DNA from: an uncultured Ruminococcus sp.
GTDB taxonomy: Bacteria > Bacillota > Clostridia > Oscillospirales > Ruminococcaceae
Assembly: GCA_902783235.1 (NCBI GenBank)
Contig: CACZQG010000380.1
Span: 1-6,643, forward strand
Reading direction: 5' to 3'
DNA: 6,643 nucleotides
The position numbers and the translations under genes were made by a program. The notes beneath the pieces were generated by a model. The model saw only the letters and a list, made by a program, of their open reading frames with translations, was not told the origin of the DNA and ran no database searches. Below, piece after piece: positions 1-5,547 of the stretch; the stretch's first letter is position 1; the number at the start of each line of letters is the position of its first letter.

Positions 1-14
1 CAGTATGCCTGCAT

Positions 15-81
15 CGATTTTGTACAATCTAACGAAAAATCTGACTTCGCATCTGACGCACAATCTTTGTGCGGTATTGCC
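15..81 (+). repeat. Degenerate 12-bp periodic repeat, left copy of a dispersed element
   Basis: The tetramer ATCT recurs at 27, 39, 51 and 63, exactly 12 bp apart, giving units such as atctgacttcgc and atctgacgcaca. The last part, 57-73, is a perfect 7-bp inverted repeat (CGCACAA / TTGTGCG) around a 3-nt loop. Positions 49-81 match 6572-6604 at 29 of 33 bases in the same orientation. The element starts one base after the permease stop codon and may run off the left edge of the window. Read on the minus strand, the hairpin follows the permease gene and has a short T run about 14 nt further on, so it could help end transcription. I infer a dispersed intergenic repeat. The family is not identified. 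Confidence 0.55.
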
Positions 82-82
82 T

Positions 83-910
83 TTACAGTATATCAGGCAA
101 TATCTTCCTCAGCTTGTTATAGAAATATCCGCCTATAAGTATCAGCAATGCAAATTCTCCGTAAAATATCACCAGCTCCTTGGTGTAATTGCTGTAAAAT
201 ATAAACGTGTCATACAGAAATGATTTCCTGTATCCGTTTATGAAATAATTGATAGGATTGAAATACATGATAGTACGTATCACGGGATTTTTTATGTCAT
301 ATGTGTCCCAGAATATGCCCGAAAGCCAGAAAAGACCTGTGATCACAGCATTTATCAGATTTTCAAAGTCACGGCTGAAGGCACTCAGCGGTGCGGTGGT
401 CCATGCCAGCACCAGGAAAAAAACATACATCAGCGGCATATAATAGAAAAACTGCAGGTTATATATACTGGGTCCGTATCCGGCAAACAATAATATCACA
501 TACATTATCACACACATTCCCAGATGTATGATAAGAGAAGCCATAGTGCAGAATGTCATTATGTTTGACACGGGAAAGGACAGCTTGGTCACAAACTGAC
601 TGTTTTGCCGTATAGAGCGTGAACCGCCCACTATAGTCTCACTAATGAAAAACCAGGGTACATATCCCGACAGCATAAATATGAATCTGGGATAACCGCT
701 GACCATGCCGGAGCCTCGTATTCCCACCTCAAAAGCGAACCAGAGTATAAACAATGTAAAGGAAGGCTTTATTATCGCCCACAAAGGACCCATTACTGCT
801 CCCTTATACTTTTTTATAAGGTCATTTACGCCCAGCATCCATATTTTTTTCGCCTGTCCCTTATGCTCGCCTATTATGTCAGCTATGCCTGACAGTGCTT
901 TTATTCTCAT
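83..910 (-). CDS. ABC-2 type polysaccharide/teichoic acid export permease (TagG/Wzm-like)
   Basis: This is a 275-residue membrane protein of the ABC-2 transporter family, the permease half of exporters that move undecaprenyl-linked teichoic acid, O-antigen or capsule chains across the membrane. The sequence shows the usual layout. An amphipathic N-terminus leads into DLIKKYKGAVMGPLW (residues 30-44), the conserved entry to the first membrane segment. About six hydrophobic segments follow (near 48-66, 76-90, 115-143, 153-177, 186-201 and 247-266). The family-typical NPINYFINGYRKSFL sits at 218-232. Its length is normal for the family. The ATG is supported by AGGAG at 925-921, 10 nt upstream. 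It has its own promoter at 1038-1066. The partner ATPase (TagH/Wzt) is not in the window. The exported polymer is inferred only from the neighbouring CDP-glycerol transferase genes. Confidence 0.88.
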   Translation of the reverse strand: MRIKALSGIADIIGEHKGQAKKIWMLGVNDLIKKYKGAVMGPLWAIIKPSFTLFILWFAFEVGIRGSGMVSGYPRFIFMLSGYVPWFFISETIVGGSRSIRQNSQFVTKLSFPVSNIMTFCTMASLIIHLGMCVIMYVILLFAGYGPSIYNLQFFYYMPLMYVFFLVLAWTTAPLSAFSRDFENLINAVITGLFWLSGIFWDTYDIKNPVIRTIMYFNPINYFINGYRKSFLYDTFIFYSNYTKELVIFYGEFALLILIGGYFYNKLRKILPDIL

Positions 911-1020
911 GTTTGTGTTTCTCCTGTTGTATGTTCTTTCTTAAGCCGAAGCAAATCGTGATAAACTCCCTCTGTCACTCCGCAATAACTGCGGCTGCCC
1001 CGGAGCGCTTTACTTCTCAT
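907..1020 (-). CDS. Possible 37-residue leader ORF overlapping the permease start
   Basis: An open frame starts with ATG at 1020-1018, about 11 nt after the predicted transcription start. It runs 37 codons and stops with a TGA that overlaps the permease ATG in an ATGA arrangement typical of translational coupling. The peptide begins MRSKALRGSRSYCGV and is rich in Arg, Lys and Ser. Against it, there is no Shine-Dalgarno before its ATG, the permease has its own AGGAG, and the frame crosses the hairpin region, which could be non-coding or repeat-derived. I do not recognise the peptide. Confidence 0.15.
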   Translation of the reverse strand: MRSKALRGSRSYCGVTEGVYHDLLRLKKEHTTGETQT

Positions 1021-1031
1021 GATTATTTACG
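911..1031 (-). promoter_or_regulatory. Structured 5' leader of the permease gene with alternative hairpins
   Basis: About 120 nt separate the predicted transcription start (near 1031) from the permease ATG. On the minus strand the leader can form a small hairpin CCGCA/TGCGG (arms 994-990 and 984-980, 5-nt loop). It can instead form a longer stem CGCTCCG/CGGAGTG (arms 1007-1001 and 982-976, one G-U pair). The two share bases at 980-982, so they exclude each other. There is no clear T-tract terminator and I do not recognise a known riboswitch. It could be a regulatory leader, a decayed repeat or chance. Confidence 0.3.
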
Positions 1032-1037
1032 GTATCT

Positions 1038-1066
1038 ATTGTACCATATTTTTCTTTTTTAATCAA
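1038..1066 (-). promoter_or_regulatory. Sigma-A-type promoter of the permease gene
   Basis: On the minus strand there is a -35 box TTGATT (1066-1061), a 17-bp A-rich spacer and a -10 box TACAAT (1043-1038). The TG at -15/-14 makes it an extended -10 promoter. Start of transcription is expected near 1031. The position between the hairpin at 1085-1107 and the permease gene makes the permease a separately started unit. Confidence 0.7.
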
Positions 1067-1084
1067 GATGTAAATTGATTTAAC

Positions 1085-1107
1085 CACACTGACCATGCCT
1101 CAGTGTG
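1085..1107 (-). terminator. Hairpin after the glycopolymer operon, possible weak terminator
   Basis: There is a perfect 8-bp stem, CACACTGA / TCAGTGTG, with a 7-nt loop, 15 bp beyond the stop codon of the last CDP-glycerol transferase gene and before the permease promoter. The position suits a terminator of the fabD-led run. No clean T tract follows on either strand (minus strand continues GTTAAATCAATTTA), so intrinsic termination may be weak. Confidence 0.45.
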
Positions 1108-1122
1108 CCTTGCTCCTAATGG

Positions 1123-2364
1123 TTACATATTAAATAACGCTTTGACTGTTCTTTCCGCCGAATGTCCGTCCTCCAACGGGTTAAAACGCTTGTTAAAGGC
1201 AGGGATAGCTGTTTTGTACCGCAGAAGCCCGTCCCCTCCCTGCTTCATATCCACAAGTATACTGCCTACTGTTTTTTCCAGCTCCTTCTGCTGAGTTACG
1301 ATAAAGCCGGGAAGCATTGCTGTACCCATATAAAAGCCTCGTATCTCCTTTTCGTATTCCTTGGCATCACTGTGATAGAATATCATGGGACGCTTCAGAT
1401 TTGCATAGTCGAAAAAAACGCTGGAATAATCGGTTATCAGCATATCACTGGCAATGTACAGATCATTTATATCATCATAGTCTGATACATCTATAACACC
1501 CTCACCCATTTGTGCGATCTCCTGCTCCACGGCAACAAAATAATGGGCACGGACAAGAAGGACCGCAAATTTACCGAACTTCTCCATAAAGCTCTTTATA
1601 TCAAATGTACCTTTCAGTCTGTAGCCTGTACTGTCATGATCGTTGTCACGGAAGGTAGGACAGTAAAGAATGACCCTTTTGTCACCGGGGATGCCAAGCT
1701 TACTGCGTATATTCCCCACCTTTTCTCCCGTAAACCCGAAAAGTGCATCATTCCGTGGATAGCCCTGCTGTATAATGCGCTTGTTACCGTCCCTCAGAGC
1801 AAATGCAGATATGAGCTTCTCAGTGGTATGATCGCAGGGGGATATAAAGGCGGATATGATCTGTCCGTCACGGGTATACTCTTCCCTTATTTCCGTGGGC
1901 GTAGAGGTGGCATTGCTGCCTGCGGTAACATCACAGCCTATTTTTTTCAGCGGTGTACCGTGCCAGCACTGGATATATCTCTGATCCTCCCTGGGAACTA
2001 TAAAGCTTCGCAGGCGTGAATTTACTATCCAGGTACCTGCCTCCGCATATGCCCGGAAGGATTCCTTGCTGTCATATTTTACAAGGGAGGTATTGGAGGG
2101 AAATTCCCCGTGCTTATCCGTATCACGGAAGACCCAGACAAATCTGTAGTCAGAAAAATCCGGAGAGCTGAGCATATACTCATATATAGCCTTGGGGCTG
2201 CAGGAATAATTCCTTCCCTGATAGCTTTCAAATACTATCAGCTTCGGGTCGGTAACACAGCTTTCCGACAGCTTGTCATAGTCACCGCCCAGTTTTTTTA
2301 TATATGTATTTCTGAACAATTTGTTCAGCAGCGGTATTTTTTTCAGAATATTTTTAAATATCAT
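1123..2364 (-). CDS. CDP-glycerol glycerophosphotransferase family protein (TagB/TagF-like), second copy
   Basis: Members of this family transfer glycerol-phosphate or ribitol-phosphate from a CDP donor onto a lipid-linked acceptor on the inner membrane face, priming or extending teichoic acids and related capsules. The 413-residue protein carries the catalytic landmarks: WHGTPLKKIG (134-143, with H135), GYPRND (201-206), YCPTFRD (234-240), a second conserved His in RAHYF (H274), and ITDYSSVFFDY (310-320). This fits a single catalytic domain with a short basic N-terminus that may touch the membrane. I chose the ATG at 2364 because AAGGAAG lies 7 nt upstream. A longer frame from 2394 has no ribosome site. 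The chosen start overlaps the preceding gene by 11 bp. Primase versus polymerase role, and glycerol versus ribitol, cannot be told from sequence alone. Confidence 0.87.
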   Translation of the reverse strand: MIFKNILKKIPLLNKLFRNTYIKKLGGDYDKLSESCVTDPKLIVFESYQGRNYSCSPKAIYEYMLSSPDFSDYRFVWVFRDTDKHGEFPSNTSLVKYDSKESFRAYAEAGTWIVNSRLRSFIVPREDQRYIQCWHGTPLKKIGCDVTAGSNATSTPTEIREEYTRDGQIISAFISPCDHTTEKLISAFALRDGNKRIIQQGYPRNDALFGFTGEKVGNIRSKLGIPGDKRVILYCPTFRDNDHDSTGYRLKGTFDIKSFMEKFGKFAVLLVRAHYFVAVEQEIAQMGEGVIDVSDYDDINDLYIASDMLITDYSSVFFDYANLKRPMIFYHSDAKEYEKEIRGFYMGTAMLPGFIVTQQKELEKTVGSILVDMKQGGDGLLRYKTAIPAFNKRFNPLEDGHSAERTVKALFNM

Positions 2365-3541
2365 GCTTGTTCTTCCTTTTGAGCCGTCTTTCATTCACAT
2401 CTATAACACTTACCACACGCTTGCAGTTATCCGCATCATTAAAGGCATTAAAGCGGCTGCAAAGCATACGGCGGTAATTCATGAGCTTATCCCTGCCGTC
2501 TATAACATCCTTTACAAATCCCAGAAAATCCTCGCTGCTGCGTATAAGCTCCCCCGGCATATTGCTCAGAGGATCATCAAACACAAATCCCCTGTCACGG
2601 CTGTATTCCTTTATATCATCTATAACAAAGCCTATAGGTCTGTCCAGCAGCACATAATCAAAGAATACACTGGAATAGTCGGTAATAAGTGCGTGAGACA
2701 TGGCAAGAAGCGAATAAAAGCCTATACGTGACTTCTCCAGGGTATCGTTGTCTATGACCCTGATGCATTTCAATGTAGAGCTTGCCATATAAGGATCCGT
2801 AGTTGACAGTGGATGCAGCTTTACCAGCATCACATAGCCGTTGTCCGACAGCATTTTGTCCAGCTTATTCAGGGATCTTGTTTCCAGTATATCCAGCTCA
2901 CTTCCCCGACCGTCACGATATGTAGGCAGCCAGAGTATCATTTTTGAAAAGCGGCTGTCATAATCAATAAGCTCCGCCTTGGCATTCATTTCATCCTCGG
3001 GAGCTATTTCCGCCAGCATCTCATCTGTTCTCGGCTGACCGCATATAGCTATCTGCTCATCGGAAGCATTGAAGGATCTTTTGATTATATCACGAAAATA
3101 TTCCGAGGTACACAGTACAAGGGAAAAATAGTTATAATCTATCTTTTCGCATCCCGGCACCATATTGCCTATGCGCTTTAGGGGCATTCCGTGAAAAAGA
3201 TTGAATACAAACTGATTTTTCGGCGGCTTTATGGGGTACTTGCCAAAGCAATAGTAACAGTATTTGCAGCGGAAAAACTTGAAAAGTCCCTTTACCGGGC
3301 TCACATATTCCACGTTCTTTTCCGGAGTTTCGGAATATTTTTTATGATCGTTTAGGCTGACTATTATTTTATAGCGCTTATTATATCCATTTTGTATCAA
3401 ATAGTCGAAAACAGCTCTTACATTGTCCCGAAAGCCCATATTTGAATAAAGAATTATCCTGTATGGGTCTTTTCTGACTATCCTGTTTATTACATTTAAA
3501 AAGCTCCATGTTTTTCTTGGCAGCTTCTGTAGTAATCCCAT
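2354..3541 (-). CDS. CDP-glycerol glycerophosphotransferase family protein (TagB/TagF-like), first copy
   Basis: This is a 395-residue protein of the same family as its downstream neighbour. Landmarks are FHGMPLKRIG (116-125, H117), GQPRTD (168-173), WLPTYRD (204-210), KLHP (241-244, H243) and ITDYSSVFFDYVLLDRPIGF (286-305). The N-terminal LYSNMGFRDN at 31-40 and the following 45 residues resemble the Rossmann-like acceptor domain of the TagB/TagF fold. The C-terminus is strongly basic (RRLKRKNK, 385-392), which may help membrane attachment. The ATG has AGGAAG 6 nt upstream. It lies 21 bp after the glycosyltransferase gene and overlaps the next gene by 11 bp, so the two transferases are probably made together. 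Apart from the active-site motifs the two copies are clearly diverged, so they likely do successive, different steps. Confidence 0.87.
   Translation of the reverse strand: MGLLQKLPRKTWSFLNVINRIVRKDPYRIILYSNMGFRDNVRAVFDYLIQNGYNKRYKIIVSLNDHKKYSETPEKNVEYVSPVKGLFKFFRCKYCYYCFGKYPIKPPKNQFVFNLFHGMPLKRIGNMVPGCEKIDYNYFSLVLCTSEYFRDIIKRSFNASDEQIAICGQPRTDEMLAEIAPEDEMNAKAELIDYDSRFSKMILWLPTYRDGRGSELDILETRSLNKLDKMLSDNGYVMLVKLHPLSTTDPYMASSTLKCIRVIDNDTLEKSRIGFYSLLAMSHALITDYSSVFFDYVLLDRPIGFVIDDIKEYSRDRGFVFDDPLSNMPGELIRSSEDFLGFVKDVIDGRDKLMNYRRMLCSRFNAFNDADNCKRVVSVIDVNERRLKRKNKHDI
2372..2378 (-). promoter_or_regulatory. Ribosome binding site that fixes the start at 2364
   Basis: AAGGAAG on the minus strand lies 7 nt before the ATG at 2364 and inside the end of the preceding gene. 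The upstream in-frame ATG at 2394 has no purine-rich site before it. This decides for the 413-residue product and an 11-bp gene overlap. Confidence 0.65.
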
Positions 3542-3562
3542 TTGTATCTTCCTTTACATTTG

Positions 3563-4372
3563 TCATTTTCTTAGTATTCTGGAGTAGAACAGCATTCTCA
3601 GCTTATTGGGAAGAAGTCCGGATATTATATGAGCCGTACTTGTAATCATCAGATCCCACAGGGAGCAAAATCTCACACGCCTCATACGTCGTCTGAAGCT
3701 CAGGGCAGCTCCGGTATATGTAAGCCCGCCTCTGCGCCTGTACATATTCTCTCCGCCTCTCATATAAAGAATGCTTTGCTGTATATTATATCCCCGGCAG
3801 CCGTTTTGCAGCATTCTTGCCCAAAGCCAGTAATCCTCAAAGTACGGGCATATCTGGTAGCTGCCTGCCAGAAGAGCGTATTTCTTTCTGAAGGTAACGC
3901 TGGGATGATTGAAGGGGTTCCTTCGGCGGACATATTTTTTGATCTCCCTATCTGTTTCCGGAAGTGCTCTTATACAGGTCACGTTGTCGGCAGTGCCGTC
4001 AAATTCCTCTACTGCTCCGCTGACTATATCTGCATGATGCTCCTCCATTGCCCTCAGTGAAAGTGCCATCCTTTCGGGCTTGGCAATATCATCACTGTCC
4101 ATACGTGCAATTATCTCATTTCGGCAGTATGCCAGTCCCTCATGGAGAGCCGCTCCAAGACCCCTGTTTTCATCACAATTTACTACATTCAGCTGTGGAT
4201 ATTGCACACGGAGAAGTTCTATCTCACTTTGCAGCTCCTCTCCCAGAGGACCGTCACAGTACAATACAAAATCATCAGGAGGAACAGTCTGCTGCATCAT
4301 ACTGACCACACTGGTACGGAGATTTTCCGCTCTTTCTTTATAGTATACCGACATCAGCACCGAATACGCCAT
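3563..4372 (-). CDS. Family 2 glycosyltransferase (AmsE-like)
   Basis: This is a 269-residue GT-A fold glycosyltransferase, family GT2, expected to act in the cytosol or at the inner membrane face and add a sugar from a nucleotide donor. It opens with the usual first strand YSVLMSVYYKE (3-13). It has the donor-site Asp in VLYCDGP (36-42), the metal-binding DxD motif in ARMDSDD (89-95), and an acceptor-side FEDYWLWARM (178-187) carrying the ED pair that often supplies the catalytic base. HPSVTFRK (156-163) is also family-typical. A basic patch (RRRMRRVR, 227-234) and a mildly hydrophobic C-terminal stretch (239-263) may anchor it to the membrane. The ATG has a very strong GGGAGGTG site (4385-4378). 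Donor and acceptor sugars cannot be predicted. Context suggests a teichoic acid or capsule repeat unit or linkage. Confidence 0.88.
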   Translation of the reverse strand: MAYSVLMSVYYKERAENLRTSVVSMMQQTVPPDDFVLYCDGPLGEELQSEIELLRVQYPQLNVVNCDENRGLGAALHEGLAYCRNEIIARMDSDDIAKPERMALSLRAMEEHHADIVSGAVEEFDGTADNVTCIRALPETDREIKKYVRRRNPFNHPSVTFRKKYALLAGSYQICPYFEDYWLWARMLQNGCRGYNIQQSILYMRGGENMYRRRGGLTYTGAALSFRRRMRRVRFCSLWDLMITSTAHIISGLLPNKLRMLFYSRILRK

Positions 4373-4423
4373 CTGTTCACCTCCCGAATATAGCAGCTTA
4401 CAAAGACTGATCTGCCTTACGGA

Positions 4424-5329
4424 TCACACAGCTGCTTCCAAAGTATCTGTATTTTCGATATTAAGAGCGGTAACGCCATCCAGAGTTTTTTTCACAAGTC
4501 CGGTAAGGACCTTTCCGGGTCCCAGCTCTATAAATTTATCTGTACCCTTCTCCTTCATGGCTCTCAGTTCATCTGTAAAACGCACCGGGGAAACCATATG
4601 CTTTCTGAGAAGGGACGGAATATCCGAGAAGTCCTCCAGCTCGCCCCCCGTAACATTTGAATAAAAGGGTACTGTGGGCTTATTGAACCTTACATCCTTA
4701 ACTGCGTTGTAAAACTCCTCAGCCGCACCTTCCATAAGCTTTGAATGGAATGCAGCCGAGACCTTCAGCTGTACAGCTCTTGCTCTCTTTTCTCCGAACA
4801 CCTCCGCTGCCTTTTCGCAGGCCGCCTTTTCCCCGGCAATAACCGTCTGCATCGGAGAATTATAGTTTACCGGCACCACATATCCCTCAATGCTCTCGCA
4901 TACTTTTTCCACATCCTCCGGGGATATTTTCATTATAGCGTACATTGCTCCTTCTGTCTCCTGTCCTGCCTTATCCATAGCAGCAGCTCTCGCCTTTATG
5001 ACTCTGAATCCATCCTCAAGGGAAAGCATACCCGATGCCACCATTGCGGCATATTCACCCAGGGAGTGCCCTGCTACAGCATCAAAGGTGATACCCTTTT
5101 TCTTAGCTGCTTCAAAGCACAAAAGAGATGTTGCCATTATAGCCGGCTGAGAATTTTTAGTCTGTGCCAGCTCCTCATCAGTACTCTCAAATATTACCTT
5201 TTTAAGGTCATATCCCAGTATATCCGATGCAGTATCGTAGATATAGCCCAGATCGGGATAAGCTTCAAGTATCTCCTTACCCATACCCAGACGCTGGGAG
5301 CCTTGTCCTGTAAATAAAAATGCTGTCAT
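4424..5329 (-). CDS. fabD: Malonyl-CoA:ACP transacylase FabD
   Basis: FabD moves malonyl from CoA to acyl carrier protein, giving the extender for type II fatty acid synthesis in the cytosol. The 301-residue product shows FTGQGSQ (6-12), the nucleophile Ser in GHSLGEYAA (87-95, S89), the carboxylate-binding Arg in IKARAAAM (R114), VNYNSPMQ (154-161), the catalytic His in AFHSKLM (193-199, H195), and the closing ELGPGKVLTGL (268-278). All key residues are present and length is normal. I chose the ATG at 5329 because FabD proteins begin almost directly with this strand and AGAGG lies 10 nt upstream. An in-frame ATG at 5371 would add 14 unsupported residues. The gene diverges from fabH and is followed after 51 bp by the glycosyltransferase gene with no terminator in between. 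Confidence 0.95.
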   Translation of the reverse strand: MTAFLFTGQGSQRLGMGKEILEAYPDLGYIYDTASDILGYDLKKVIFESTDEELAQTKNSQPAIMATSLLCFEAAKKKGITFDAVAGHSLGEYAAMVASGMLSLEDGFRVIKARAAAMDKAGQETEGAMYAIMKISPEDVEKVCESIEGYVVPVNYNSPMQTVIAGEKAACEKAAEVFGEKRARAVQLKVSAAFHSKLMEGAAEEFYNAVKDVRFNKPTVPFYSNVTGGELEDFSDIPSLLRKHMVSPVRFTDELRAMKEKGTDKFIELGPGKVLTGLVKKTLDGVTALNIENTDTLEAAV

Positions 5330-5381
5330 AACCTGTTTACCTCTTTCTGTAAATTGCATAATTTTGCACATCCATCATCAG

Positions 5382-5428
5382 GCAATATATGGTAAAACGA
5401 ACAATCTTACTTAAAAATCATATATTGC
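5382..5428. promoter_or_regulatory. 10-bp inverted repeat across the fabD start region, candidate operator
   Basis: GCAATATATG at 5382-5391 is the exact reverse complement of CATATATTGC at 5419-5428, with a 27-bp spacer. The right arm covers part of the fabD -10 box (5422-5417). The left arm lies about 20-30 nt into the fabD transcript. It could be two half-sites for a regulator or an RNA stem in the leader if transcription starts further upstream. It does not match the FapR consensus as I remember it. Confidence 0.35.
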
Positions 5429-5444
5429 ATTGCAAAATTTTCAA
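5417..5444 (-). promoter_or_regulatory. Sigma-A-type promoter of fabD and the downstream operon
   Basis: On the minus strand there is TTGAAA (5444-5439), a 16-bp spacer, then TATGAT (5422-5417). Transcription would start near 5410, leaving a leader of about 80 nt before the fabD ATG. It overlaps the opposite fabH promoter by 15 bp, so one polymerase should exclude the other. Confidence 0.6.
5425..5435. promoter_or_regulatory. TTGCATTGCAA palindrome between the divergent promoters
   Basis: This perfect 5-1-5 palindrome covers the fabH -35 box (5430-5435) and lies in the fabD promoter spacer, where a bound protein would block both. TTGCA occurs twice more at 5354-5358 and 5364-5368 in the fabD leader. 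It is a candidate operator by position only; no known regulator is recognised. Confidence 0.3.
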
Positions 5445-5458
5445 AAATATACTATAAT
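5430..5458 (+). promoter_or_regulatory. Sigma-A-type promoter of fabH
   Basis: TTGCAA (5430-5435), a 17-bp AT-rich spacer, and a consensus TATAAT (5453-5458). Start of transcription is expected near 5465, giving a leader of about 83 nt before the TTG start codon. Confidence 0.7.
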
Positions 5459-5467
5459 TAAGATGAT

Positions 5468-5492
5468 ATGTTTTACGTAGAATAAAAAACAT
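5468..5492. repeat. AT-rich inverted repeat at the fabH transcription start
   Basis: ATGTTTT (5468-5474) and AAAACAT (5486-5492) form a 7-bp inverted repeat with an 11-nt spacer, immediately after the predicted start of the fabH transcript. A bound repressor here would block elongation, or the stem could shape the leader RNA. In such AT-rich DNA it may be chance. Confidence 0.25.
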
Positions 5493-5534
5493 CTACATAT
5501 ATAATACCATAAATTTCAGATAATTACAATCGTC

Positions 5535-5540
5535 AGGAGG
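5535..5540 (+). promoter_or_regulatory. Ribosome binding site that fixes the TTG start of fabH
   Basis: AGGAGG lies 7 nt before TTG at 5548-5550. No in-frame ATG precedes the conserved N-terminus. The start codon is the end of a run of seven T bases. Confidence 0.8.
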
Positions 5541-5547
5541 AATTTTT

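Noticed and set aside
27..74. CRISPR-like array
   Set aside because: The unit is only 12 bp with no repeat-spacer pattern, and no cas gene is present.
5..223. 72-residue plus-strand ORF with NLTK/NLTS/HLTH repeats
   Set aside because: The repeat in its first 25 codons is the intergenic 12-bp element. The rest is antisense to the permease gene, and there is no ribosome site at its ATG.
1510..2019. 169-residue plus-strand ORF
   Set aside because: It is fully antisense to a CDP-glycerol transferase with intact motifs. Composition looks like a shadow frame and no Shine-Dalgarno or family motif was seen.
2365..2394. Longer N-terminus of the second CDP-glycerol transferase from the ATG at 2394
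   Set aside because: No Shine-Dalgarno precedes it, whereas AAGGAAG lies 7 nt before the ATG at 2364.
3381..3566. 61-residue minus-strand ORF beginning MTNVKEDTN
   Set aside because: It is a different frame at the start of the first CDP-glycerol transferase, whose own ATG at 3541 has a good AGGAAG and a conserved product.
4745..5317. 190-residue plus-strand ORF
   Set aside because: It is antisense to fabD, rich in Cys, His and Ser as shadow frames are, with no recognisable domain.
5330..5371. Longer N-terminus of FabD from the ATG at 5371
   Set aside because: It adds 14 residues not expected in FabD and lacks a good ribosome site. The ATG at 5329 gives the standard N-terminus.
5330..5547. 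FapR- or FabT-type operator
   Set aside because: I looked for the known palindromes (TTAGTACC-type and TTTGA-TCAAA-type) and found only loose partial matches.
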